Source of the DNA: JAEUIE01 sp047602475
GTDB lineage: Bacteria; Planctomycetota; Planctomycetia; Gemmatales; HRBIN36
NCBI GenBank assembly: GCA_047602475.1
Contig: JASGHE010000002.1
Coordinates: 1,550,001-1,614,000 of the forward strand
DNA: 64,000 nt
Reading direction: 5' to 3'
This document shows, one piece after another, positions 39,135 to 47,005 of the stretch. Within the stretch, counting starts at the first letter, position 1, and each line of letters opens with the position of its first letter. A program made the position numbers and the translations under genes. Under the pieces are notes generated by a model. That model was given only the letters and a program-made list of their open reading frames with translations. It did no database searches and was not told where the DNA came from.

Positions 39135-40472
39135 ATGCGATTCCTTCCTGTTTTTCACGTTGGTTTTATTCTCATTCTCCTGAACGTGCTGCCTGCAGCA
39201 GTTCTTGGACAGGACAAGTCCTGGTTTGGTGAGAATGTGCTACAAACCAGGCATTCTGGTGAAATCACTTTTGGCACCAGAGCTAATGAGAAGCAGGTCA
39301 ACTACACCTTCAGCGGTCGCTGGCCGTTCAAGGTGCGAGAAGAGAAGGATGGCTGGATTCGTATTCACGATGGCAACCATGAGGGCTGGGCGAAGAAGTC
39401 AGACTTCGTTCTGGCCAAAGAGGCGTATGACTATTTCACCCAGCGCATCGAAGCCAATCCAAAAGACCACTTTGCCCTGTTGATGCGTGGCGGCTATTGG
39501 TCGGAGAAGAAGGAACATGACAAGGCCATCCAGGATTATGATGAGTGCCTGAGGCTCAATCCGTCCAATGCAACAGCCTTCAATAATCGTGGCAATGCTC
39601 GGCTGGATAAGAAGGAGTATGACAAAGCGATTGAGGACTTCACGGAATCGATTCGGCTGAATTCCAAATCGGTAACCTCCCGGCTAGGCCGTGGCATCGC
39701 CTGGAAGAACAAGAAAGAGTACGACAAGGCTCTCAACGATTACGACGAGACGCTGAAGATCGATCCTCGATATTGTAACGGCTACTATCATCGTGGAGTG
39801 GTGTGGGCCATTAAGTTGGACCGGGACAAGGCTATCGCGGATTTCACCGAGGCTATCAGGATCGATCCCAGGCACGTTGCGGCCCACTATGAACGAGGAT
39901 TGGCATGGATGGCGAAGAATGACAGGGACAAAGCCATCGAAGACTTTGACGTTACCGTACGGCTTGATCCGAAGCATGCCCAAGCGTTCTATCGTCGAGC
40001 TGTTGCCTGGAGAGGGAAGAAAGACAATGACAAGGCTCTTCGTGACTATAGCGAGGCCATTCGCATCAATCCCAGGTATGCTTACGCCATTCAAGGCCGA
40101 GCTTTGCTGCACCGAAGCATGAAGAACTACGACAAGGCGATAGAGGATTATCAAACTGTTATTCAGGCTGAACCGACAAATGCAGTGTATTTGAACCAGT
40201 ATAGCTGGCTGCTGGCGACCTGCCCCGATGCTCAATATCGTAACGGCACGAAGGCGGTAGAGCTGGCGTTGAAGAGCTGTGAATTGACCAAGAAATCGAC
40301 GAGTTCGATGGAAGCACTGGCGGCAGCCTATGCGGAAACGGGTGACTTTGCCGAGGCTGTGAAGTGGCAGAAGTTGGCGTTGGATTCGCTGCTTTCTTCT
40401 CCGCGATCCACCGATGCTTCACGTGAACGACTGAAACTCTATGAAGAGAACAAGCCTTATCACGAGAAGTAA
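39135..40472 (+). CDS. Exported TPR protein with N-terminal SH3-like domain
   Basis: 445 residues. Signal peptide VFHVGFILILLNVLPAAVLGQ. A short SH3-like domain (RWPFKVREEKDGWIRIHDGNHEGWAKKSDFVLA) precedes eight or so tetratricopeptide repeats, each about 34 residues and carrying YDKAIEDF/NPRYAYA-type pairs, from about residue 105 to 345. The last 90 residues hold the TPR cap common in planctomycetes. It probably forms a periplasmic scaffold. AAAGGTG precedes the start, and the next gene follows by 3 bases. Confidence 0.82.
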   Translation: MRFLPVFHVGFILILLNVLPAAVLGQDKSWFGENVLQTRHSGEITFGTRANEKQVNYTFSGRWPFKVREEKDGWIRIHDGNHEGWAKKSDFVLAKEAYDYFTQRIEANPKDHFALLMRGGYWSEKKEHDKAIQDYDECLRLNPSNATAFNNRGNARLDKKEYDKAIEDFTESIRLNSKSVTSRLGRGIAWKNKKEYDKALNDYDETLKIDPRYCNGYYHRGVVWAIKLDRDKAIADFTEAIRIDPRHVAAHYERGLAWMAKNDRDKAIEDFDVTVRLDPKHAQAFYRRAVAWRGKKDNDKALRDYSEAIRINPRYAYAIQGRALLHRSMKNYDKAIEDYQTVIQAEPTNAVYLNQYSWLLATCPDAQYRNGTKAVELALKSCELTKKSTSSMEALAAAYAETGDFAEAVKWQKLALDSLLSSPRSTDASRERLKLYEENKPYHEK

Positions 40473-40475
40473 TTC

Positions 40476-40895
40476 ATGAAGCAACTCCATCTGATAGTTG
40501 GCATCACAGGCCTGATCGCCTTTTTGGGCACAGGCTTGTACATGCACTTCGGGTATGACCACTTGCACGGCATGACCGATGCCCGCCGGTTGTTGTTTCG
40601 CTCTACCCATATTTATCTGTTATTGACGGCGATGGTAAATCTGGCATTGGGGATGAACTTGAAGCCGGTGGCAGGCTGGGGGCGGTGGTTGCAAAGCCTT
40701 GGCTCACTGATCGTGTTGGCTACGCCGATTTTTGCCGCGATTGGCTTCTTTACCGAGCCCTGGCTGACAGAGTTGGAACGTCCCTGGTCTCGTGCCTGTG
40801 CATACGGCTGCCTGGCGGGAATGATGCTTCATTTGCTGGCGTGGTTGACGACCCGTCCATGGCGGTCAACGACCTCGGAGCAGCACGCCAATTAG
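40476..40895 (+). CDS. Small four-span membrane protein
   Basis: 139 residues. Four hydrophobic segments are visible at about residues 5-23, 45-65, 73-93 and 104-125. The loop after the first span contains HFGYDHLHGMTDARR. I do not recognise a family. It starts 3 bases after the TPR gene and is probably co-translated with it. Confidence 0.65.
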   Translation: MKQLHLIVGITGLIAFLGTGLYMHFGYDHLHGMTDARRLLFRSTHIYLLLTAMVNLALGMNLKPVAGWGRWLQSLGSLIVLATPIFAAIGFFTEPWLTELERPWSRACAYGCLAGMMLHLLAWLTTRPWRSTTSEQHAN

Positions 40896-40964
40896 CTATT
40901 CCCAAGCCACTAGCTGATGCTTAGGATATTGGTGACTTTCCTCTCCATCAGATTGAGGTTCACC

Positions 40965-42074
40965 ATGGTTGTCCCCGATCCGCTTCCACTTCGCCGCATT
41001 GATCACGTCAAGTTCTTCGTGGGCAACGCCAAGCAGTCGGCTTACTTCTACCGGAATGCCTTCGGCTTCGACGTGATGGCCTACTCAGGTCTCGAAACCA
41101 AGGTGAAGAACGAGGCGAGCTATGTCCTGAAACAGGGGCTGATCACCTTCGTGCTCACCTCGCCGTTGCATGAGGATCATCCGGAGAATTATCGCCTGAT
41201 GAAGCATGGCGACGGCGTGATGGATATCGCCATCGAAGTCGATGATGTGCAGAAGACCTACGACACGGTCATCAAGCGTGGGGCCAAGAGTGTGATGACT
41301 CCCAAGACGCTCTCCGACGAACTGGGCCAGTTGGACGTTGCCACCATCGCCGCTTATGGTGACACACGGCATTCGTTCATCAATCGGGATCGCTACAAGG
41401 GTGTCTTCGCACCGGGATACAAGACTCTTGACCCGGATCGTTACGGCCCGCCACGCATGTCGCCGGTAGGGCTGCGGGCTATCGATCATATCGTAGCCAA
41501 CGTCGAAGAAGGCAAGATGACCGAATGGGTCAAGTGGTACGAAGAAGTCATGGGCTTCTCGCTGCTGGTGAGTTTCGATGATAAGGACATCAGCACCGAA
41601 TACTCGGCTCTCATGTCGAAGGTGATGCAGAACGGCACCGGGAAGATCAAGTTCCCCATCAATGAGCCTGCTCAGGCGAAGCGCAAGTCGCAGATTGAGG
41701 AGTACCTCAACTTCTATCATGGCCCCGGAGTGCAGCACATTGCCATGGTCACCGGTGATATTGTGAAGACGGTCAGTGCCATGGTGCAGAACGATGTCAG
41801 CTTCCTGCGGGTGCCGAAGGATTACTATGACACGCTGACCGAACGGGTGGGCAAGATCAACGAGGACATCGGCTCTCTTGCTCCACTGGGTATTCTTGTG
41901 GATCGTGATGAGGATGGCTACCTGTTGCAAATCTTCACCAAGCCGGTCGAAGATCGGCCCACGCTGTTCTTCGAGGTCATTGAGCGCCACGGAGCTCAGA
42001 GCTTTGGCAAGGGTAACTTCAAGGCGCTGTTCGAGGCGATCGAGCGCGAACAGGATCGACGGGGAACGCTCTAA
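40965..42074 (+). CDS. hpd: 4-hydroxyphenylpyruvate dioxygenase
   Basis: 369 residues when started at 40965, where GAGG lies just upstream; an earlier start at 40917 has no support. Two vicinal-oxygen-chelate domains are present. The Fe(II) ligands read as H175 (AIDHIVANV), H258 (GVQHIAMV) and E337 (FFEVIER), the standard triad. The closing GKGNFKALFEAIEREQ is diagnostic. It converts 4-hydroxyphenylpyruvate to homogentisate in tyrosine breakdown. No homogentisate dioxygenase gene is near. Confidence 0.93.
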   Translation: MVVPDPLPLRRIDHVKFFVGNAKQSAYFYRNAFGFDVMAYSGLETKVKNEASYVLKQGLITFVLTSPLHEDHPENYRLMKHGDGVMDIAIEVDDVQKTYDTVIKRGAKSVMTPKTLSDELGQLDVATIAAYGDTRHSFINRDRYKGVFAPGYKTLDPDRYGPPRMSPVGLRAIDHIVANVEEGKMTEWVKWYEEVMGFSLLVSFDDKDISTEYSALMSKVMQNGTGKIKFPINEPAQAKRKSQIEEYLNFYHGPGVQHIAMVTGDIVKTVSAMVQNDVSFLRVPKDYYDTLTERVGKINEDIGSLAPLGILVDRDEDGYLLQIFTKPVEDRPTLFFEVIERHGAQSFGKGNFKALFEAIEREQDRRGTL

Positions 42075-42091
42075 ACAAGGAGCTAGTAGCC

Positions 42092-42200
42092 AGAATCCAG
42101 AAGCCAGGAGATGCAGGCACCGAAGCACTCGTTGTCAGTATCGAATAACATCCTGGTCTCTTTGATTATTCTGGCTTCTGACTCCTGGCTTCTGGATTCT
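42092..42200. repeat. Hairpin with perfect 19-bp stem upstream of the VWA gene
   Basis: 42092-42110 is the exact reverse complement of 42182-42200, enclosing 71 bases. The right side includes the 23-base unit also found at 9361-9383. It occupies nearly the whole gap between hpd and the VWA gene. Confidence 0.75.
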
Positions 42201-42205
42201 ATCTC

Positions 42206-43594
42206 ATGCGTCATCGCCACCGCACACCATCGATCTTCAGCATGTCCATGCTCGATGTGTTGTGCTGCGCGCTGGGGGCGGTCATCCTGCTGATGCTGCT
42301 CAACTTCGTGACGGCTTACAACAAGGCTCAGGCTTTGTCTGTCACCGAAAAGGAACTGAAGCAGAGCGCCCGGGAATTCAAAGACAGCCAGGCGAGTTTG
42401 CAACTGACCAAGTCAGATTTGTCGACGTCTATGGAGTTGATCGATTCGCTTAGGGCACAAGTGAACAAGCTCACCGGTGAGGTCAACAGTGCCCGCAACA
42501 TGGCCAGCACGGAAAGGAATACTCTTGAAGCGAAGCTCAAGAAACTGGATCAGGAGCTGACTGCCACCAAGAGCCTGCTCAAGCAGGCTGAGATTGATCG
42601 CGAGTCAAGCGAAGCACTACTTGCTGAAGCCAGAACCGGGCGACAGGAAGCGATGAAGGATGCCAAGTCTGCCCGTTCGGAGTTGAGCAAGCAGAATGAA
42701 AAGCTCAGCGCTACCGCTGATCGCATTCCTGAGTTGCAAAAGTCGCTCAGCGATTCGATGAAACGAAGTGAGAAAGCTCAAGAGCGAATCGTCGCCCTGG
42801 AAGGTGATCTACAGAACCTTCGCAAACAATTGGAACAGGCCGGCCTGAAGCTGGCTACGACAGAAAAAGAAAAGCAGGCCGCCCTCGACTTGGCCAAGCT
42901 CGATGCAGACACGCTTCGTAAGTTACTTGACGAACAGCAAGCCACCAGCGGCAGGTTGAGAACGCAGTTACAGATTGCCTCGAATCGGTTTGCAGGCATT
43001 GATCTGGCTGGCAAGCGGGTGATCTGCCTGGTCGATATGTCGGGCAGCATGGGAGCCATCGATTCCAATACCTTGGAACCGACCAAGTGGCCTACGGTTT
43101 GTCAGACGGTGCAGCAGGTGCTCAAGAGCCTGCCTGATGTCGAGAAGTTCCAGGTGATCGTCTTCTCGGATAAGAACGACTACCCGATGGGCAAACCCGG
43201 CGAGTGGATCGACTTTGACCGGGCCAAATCACCTGATGAAGTGCTGGCTGCCCTGACCAAAGTCAAACCCGAAGGTAATACCCAGATGTATGGGGCGTTC
43301 GAGACCGCCTTCAGCTACCGCAGTAAAGGGCTTGATGCCATCTACCTGTTTTCGGATGGTTTGCCCAATATCGGGCCTGGCCTACCCGCCAATCCACCGA
43401 CCGATGAGATCGCACAGGGTACGCTGCTGGGCAACCATCTGCGGGACGCCATCAAGAAGCAGTGGAACACGTCCACCCCCAAAGTACGCATCCATGCCAT
43501 CGGGTTCTTCTATGAAAGCCCGGCTCTGGGTGCCTTCCTGTGGGGCATGACTCGTGAAAATGGCGGCAATTTTGTAGGCATGAGCAAGCCATAA
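42206..43594 (+). CDS. Membrane-anchored coiled-coil protein with C-terminal VWA domain
   Basis: 462 residues. The N-terminus SMSMLDVLCCALGAVILLML is a membrane span with an acidic residue at its start, recalling TolR/ExbD/MotB-type anchors. Residues 45-250 form a long coiled coil (heptads of KEL, LKQ, KLD). The VWA domain begins near residue 268 with CLVDMSGSMG, an intact MIDAS (DxSxS). Such proteins are common in planctomycetes and probably act in envelope stress or motor-like complexes; the role here is unknown. The start lacks a strong binding site and could be up to 14 codons later. Confidence 0.75.
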   Translation: MRHRHRTPSIFSMSMLDVLCCALGAVILLMLLNFVTAYNKAQALSVTEKELKQSAREFKDSQASLQLTKSDLSTSMELIDSLRAQVNKLTGEVNSARNMASTERNTLEAKLKKLDQELTATKSLLKQAEIDRESSEALLAEARTGRQEAMKDAKSARSELSKQNEKLSATADRIPELQKSLSDSMKRSEKAQERIVALEGDLQNLRKQLEQAGLKLATTEKEKQAALDLAKLDADTLRKLLDEQQATSGRLRTQLQIASNRFAGIDLAGKRVICLVDMSGSMGAIDSNTLEPTKWPTVCQTVQQVLKSLPDVEKFQVIVFSDKNDYPMGKPGEWIDFDRAKSPDEVLAALTKVKPEGNTQMYGAFETAFSYRSKGLDAIYLFSDGLPNIGPGLPANPPTDEIAQGTLLGNHLRDAIKKQWNTSTPKVRIHAIGFFYESPALGAFLWGMTRENGGNFVGMSKP

Positions 43595-43655
43595 TCAGGG
43601 CGTGCTTTCATACATTATCTTTACAGCCCAGCCCTTCTTTCAGCGAGACCTCGTC

Positions 43656-45143
43656 ATGGTACGCCTCCTCGTCGCCGTTTTGCTTGTCCCTCTGTTCAGC
43701 TTCATAGCGTCAGCCGAGGATTTGCCGACGATGCTGACCTTTGTGCCCAAGGATGCCAACGCCATCATGGCGGTGAATATCAAGGGCGTACTCGCCGCAC
43801 CGATGGCGGAAAAGGAAGGCTGGAAGAAGAAGGTGACTGAGGAAACGATGATCGGCGTATTGCCATTCCCCGAAACGGCTGAGCATGCCGTCGTCGCCCA
43901 ACTTCTGATGCCGGGAACACTGCAGGGCAAGTGGGAACTGGTGCTCATTTCCACCAATAAGCCTTATTCCTTTGCTGACATCGCCAAGGCGGAGAAGGCA
44001 GAGGTCGAGACGATCGGCAAGACTTCGGTCTGCTTCACTCGTCGCAATATGGTTCTGGTGCAACTGTCACCCACGCTGCTCGGGGCGTTCAGCCCGGCCC
44101 ATCGGCAGGATGTGGCCCGCTGGCTCAAAGCCCAGACCGGCAAGCTGGTCATCACGCCGACCCTGGCCCGGGTGACAGAATCCATCAAGGCCGGGAACGA
44201 AGTCAGCATCATTTTTGACGTGGAAGATACGCTCGAAGCAGGCAAGGTGAAGCAGTACCTGGCTACCCAGAAGGAAGTGCAGGAGAAGAAGCTTGATGTC
44301 GCTGCGCTCAGCAAGGTGTTCAGCAGCCTGGATGCGGTGACCATCAACATCGATATGGATCAAACCATCAAGGCGACTCTGAAGGCCGAGTTCGACCAGA
44401 CCCTGGGAAACTTTGGCAGTGTTCTGCCCAACCTGATCATCAATGCATTAGATGGCATCGGCGCTGATCTGGAAGAGTATCGCAAAGGAACGATCAAGCA
44501 GTCAGAAAAGTCCTTCGAGATTCAGCTCAACCTGACCGGCCCTGGGCTGAAAAGCACATTGGCCATGATGCAACCGCATTCGATCACGCCTCAGATGGCC
44601 AAAGATGTCGCCAATGCCAAGGATGATCCAGCTAAGGAAGCGCAGAAGGTCTTCAGGGCCATTCAGACTCTTGCCAATACCGCCCATGAACAAGCGGAGC
44701 GGAGCGAAAACATTGGGCGTGCCATGGTCATCTACGATAACGCCGCCACACGGTTGGATAAGATGGCGATCTCCCATGTGGATGAAGAGCTACAGTTCTT
44801 TGCCGCTGACGTAGCCAGGGGCCTGCGCGAGATGGCCACCGTGCTGCATGGCGGGGTGCTGGAAGTGCAGACCCTGGAAAGCAAGATTCGCACCAATGTA
44901 ACCGTGGACTATGTTAGGTCGAATGCCCCGTTTGCCAACCCATGGGGTTTCTCGTTCTGGAACCCAATGCTGCCGCCTCAACCACAGCTGAATGTTCAAT
45001 CAAACCAGGCTGAAGTGATTGCCGCGCAGCAGGAGGCTATCCTTCGGGCAGTCCGCAAGCGCAACGAGATCTGGCGAGCGCTAATCGAGAAGAGCACAGC
45101 GGCCAAGAAGTCGTTGGCTACCAAGTATGGCGTGGCGTTCTAG
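43656..45143 (+). CDS. Secreted protein of unknown function
   Basis: 495 residues from 43656, which gives a signal peptide (LLVAVLLVPLFSFIASAE). The rest is a mixed alpha/beta protein (FVPKDANAIMAVNIKGVLAA, IIFDVEDTLEAGKVKQYLA) with a C-terminal helical region. It resembles the uncharacterised exported proteins of planctomycetes that begin DAN-x-x-x-x-V. It follows the VWA gene by 61 bases and may be its partner. Confidence 0.6.
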   Translation: MVRLLVAVLLVPLFSFIASAEDLPTMLTFVPKDANAIMAVNIKGVLAAPMAEKEGWKKKVTEETMIGVLPFPETAEHAVVAQLLMPGTLQGKWELVLISTNKPYSFADIAKAEKAEVETIGKTSVCFTRRNMVLVQLSPTLLGAFSPAHRQDVARWLKAQTGKLVITPTLARVTESIKAGNEVSIIFDVEDTLEAGKVKQYLATQKEVQEKKLDVAALSKVFSSLDAVTINIDMDQTIKATLKAEFDQTLGNFGSVLPNLIINALDGIGADLEEYRKGTIKQSEKSFEIQLNLTGPGLKSTLAMMQPHSITPQMAKDVANAKDDPAKEAQKVFRAIQTLANTAHEQAERSENIGRAMVIYDNAATRLDKMAISHVDEELQFFAADVARGLREMATVLHGGVLEVQTLESKIRTNVTVDYVRSNAPFANPWGFSFWNPMLPPQPQLNVQSNQAEVIAAQQEAILRAVRKRNEIWRALIEKSTAAKKSLATKYGVAF

Positions 45144-45163
45144 AGTTGGCATCACGATAGTTG

Positions 45164-45257
45164 CCATCACGCTCCGCGTGATGGGACGGAGATAGGCTGC
45201 ATTCTCTGCAATAACTGTGTAACGACAAGCCTCCGCTTCATCACGCGGAGCGTGATG
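45164..45257. repeat. Two palindromic repeats of the TCACGC(TCC/GGA)GCGTGA family
   Basis: Copies at 45164-45184 and 45239-45257 lie in opposite orientation 54 bases apart. Same family as 16847-16962. Together they could form a larger hairpin after the secreted protein gene. Confidence 0.75.
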
Positions 45258-45352
45258 ACTACTATGAAAGCTGCGATTGACAGTTACCGCCACTTGGGTA
45301 TAGAGCCTTTCGTTCGTGGGCCAGTGGTTTCAGGGGGGGACAGAACTTGGCC

Positions 45353-45796
45353 ATGAACGAGGGGGAATCCACACGAGTACGTTCGACAGCCGGGCCTGAT
45401 GACAACATCATGCCAATAGCGATGCTGCGCACTGCGATGAAACAGTTTGTGGCGGAGCGAGCATGGGAACGGTTTCACAGCCCGAAGAACCTGGCGATGA
45501 GCCTGGCCATCGAAGCTGCGGAACTGATGGAACATGTGCAGTGGCTGGAAACGAGCGAATCGGGTGCGATCAGAAACGATGCTGAGCGTAAGGCTGCGAT
45601 GGGTGAAGAGATGGCTGATGTCTTTTGCTATCTCCTGGCCCTTTGCAATGCTCTCGACCTCGATCTGACGACGACGACCCTGGCGAAGATGGAAAAGAAC
45701 AAGGCGAAGTATCCTGCCGGCGAGTACCGTGGCAGATATGGAGCAGATGATCCCAATCCCCCGCACGCTGATCTTGAGGCGAATCAGCGAGCCTGA
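45353..45796 (+). CDS. MazG-like nucleotide pyrophosphohydrolase
   Basis: 147 residues from the ATG at 45353 (G-run upstream). The all-alpha NTP-PPase fold is shown by KNLAMSLAIEAAELMEHVQW and EEMADVFCYLLALCNAL, with the EEMAD Mg2+-binding motif. It is of the short dCTPase/RS21-C6 type. It probably cleans up non-canonical nucleotides. RimI-like acetyltransferase follows 120 bases downstream. Confidence 0.85.
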   Translation: MNEGESTRVRSTAGPDDNIMPIAMLRTAMKQFVAERAWERFHSPKNLAMSLAIEAAELMEHVQWLETSESGAIRNDAERKAAMGEEMADVFCYLLALCNALDLDLTTTTLAKMEKNKAKYPAGEYRGRYGADDPNPPHADLEANQRA

Positions 45797-45916
45797 TAGG
45801 ATAGCCGCCTTACTTGCCACGGCTTCACCGCTATGGAAGGGCAAGTTCTACTAAAGCTTTCGGTACAGCTTCGGCTCTGCCGACGCTCGGGTTACGGGAA
45901 AGGGAGGTCCCATACC

Positions 45917-46438
45917 ATGGGCAACACTACAGTAGAGACCCAGATACACATTCGCTGGATGATTCGGCGGGATATGCAGGAAGTGCTGCAGACCGAAACC
46001 GAGAGCTTCCACGTTCCCTGGACGGAAGACGATTTCCTGCACTGCCTGCGCCAGCGTAACTGCATCGGCATGGTGGCGGAGTATGGCGATCAGGTCATTG
46101 GCCATGTGATCTATGAACTGCACCGCAATCGGCTGCACATTCTGAACCTGGCTATTCACCCGAACAACCGTCGGCAGCATGTCGGCGCTCAGATTATGAC
46201 CAAGCTGATTGGCAAGCTCTCCAGCCATCGCCGCGCCAAGATCACCGTGGAACTGCGAGAGAGCAACCTGGTGGCCCAGCTCTTCCTGAAGGCCCTGGGC
46301 TTCGTCGCCACCAAGATCGTGAAGAACTATTACGAAGACACCGGCGAGGATGCGTACTTCATGGAGTATCGTCTGCCCGGCGAGCAACAGATGGTTAGTG
46401 AACCGTACAAGCCGACGAACCGGATCAGCAAGTTGTAA
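45917..46438 (+). CDS. rimI: GNAT acetyltransferase, RimI-like
   Basis: 173 residues from 45917, preceded by GGGAGGTCCCATACC. The acetyl-CoA site is NLAIHPNNRRQHVGAQIM (R/Q-x-x-G-x-A type, near residues 80-97). The C-terminal ELRESNLVAQLFLKALGFVATKIVKNYYEDTGEDAYFM is typical of RimI, which acetylates the N-terminus of ribosomal protein S18 and sometimes other targets. A terminator follows. Confidence 0.82.
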   Translation: MGNTTVETQIHIRWMIRRDMQEVLQTETESFHVPWTEDDFLHCLRQRNCIGMVAEYGDQVIGHVIYELHRNRLHILNLAIHPNNRRQHVGAQIMTKLIGKLSSHRRAKITVELRESNLVAQLFLKALGFVATKIVKNYYEDTGEDAYFMEYRLPGEQQMVSEPYKPTNRISKL

Positions 46439-46460
46439 CTCATGTTGAAAAGATCTACGT

Positions 46461-46492
46461 AACAGCCGAGGCATTCGTTGCTTCGGCTGTTT
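46461..46492. terminator. Terminator after rimI
   Basis: AACAGCCGA (46461-46469) pairs with TCGGCTGTT (46483-46491), followed by TAGCATT. It lies between convergent genes and may serve both. Confidence 0.75.
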
Positions 46493-46496
46493 AGCA

Positions 46497-46751
46497 TTAA
46501 CTTTGCTGGAAGTGATTTACCAGCCCCTGCACTGAAAGATCTTCATCAAGCAAAGGCCAATGGATGCCATAGCCGCCCGGTGAAAGTTCAAGATGATGCC
46601 GCTGAATGGCAGTAGCGTTGGCGAGCTTACCGGAGCAGTTCTCCCAGGGGATCGAGATATCCTCACCACTTTGCAAATGCAGAAGTAATGCAGTTGGAGT
46701 TGATTCGACAGACGTAGCAAGCGTGGCTTCAGCCTTTACAGTGGCAATCAT
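46497..46751 (-). CDS. DUF2442 protein
   Basis: 84 residues of the DUF2442 family. The block LLLHLQSGEDISIPWENCSGKLANAT resembles its ISVPL...RLLNAT core, and HWPLLDEDLSVQGLV closes it. It overlaps the DUF4160 gene by 4 bases (ATGA), so the two are translationally coupled. In bacteria the two families occur as a recurrent gene pair suspected to be a toxin-antitoxin-like module; biochemical activity is not established. Here the pair follows valS. Confidence 0.78.
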   Translation of the reverse strand: MIATVKAEATLATSVESTPTALLLHLQSGEDISIPWENCSGKLANATAIQRHHLELSPGGYGIHWPLLDEDLSVQGLVNHFQQS

Positions 46752-47002
46752 TGTCGGCCTCCAAGGTGATTATTCCATGATTCAGCAATCTGGTCGAGAT
46801 GTTGCAGAATGATTTTCCTGATTTCTCGTTTGAGCCGAGGTGTTAAATTATACGCCCAAGCTTCTGTAATCTCAAAGTTCTCAGCATCGATCCAGTATTT
46901 GCATTCAGAGTTCGCTTTCTTGGCGTGTATGTGCATGGGCTCACTGCCTTCATTGGAGTAGAAGAACAACCTCCATCCATTCATCATGAGCACAGTGGGC
47001 AT
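46748..47002 (-). CDS. DUF4160 protein
   Basis: 84 residues. Begins TVLMMNGWRLFFYSNEGSEPMHIHA, the DUF4160 signature (PTV...F.FYS.E..PPHVHV), and includes the closing AEAWAYNLTPRLKREIRKII helix. It begins 3 bases after the valS stop and ends in overlap with the DUF2442 gene, so the pair is most likely expressed from the valS transcript. A function is not known. Confidence 0.8.
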   Translation of the reverse strand: MPTVLMMNGWRLFFYSNEGSEPMHIHAKKANSECKYWIDAENFEITEAWAYNLTPRLKREIRKIILQHLDQIAESWNNHLGGRQ

Positions 47003-47005
47003 GAA

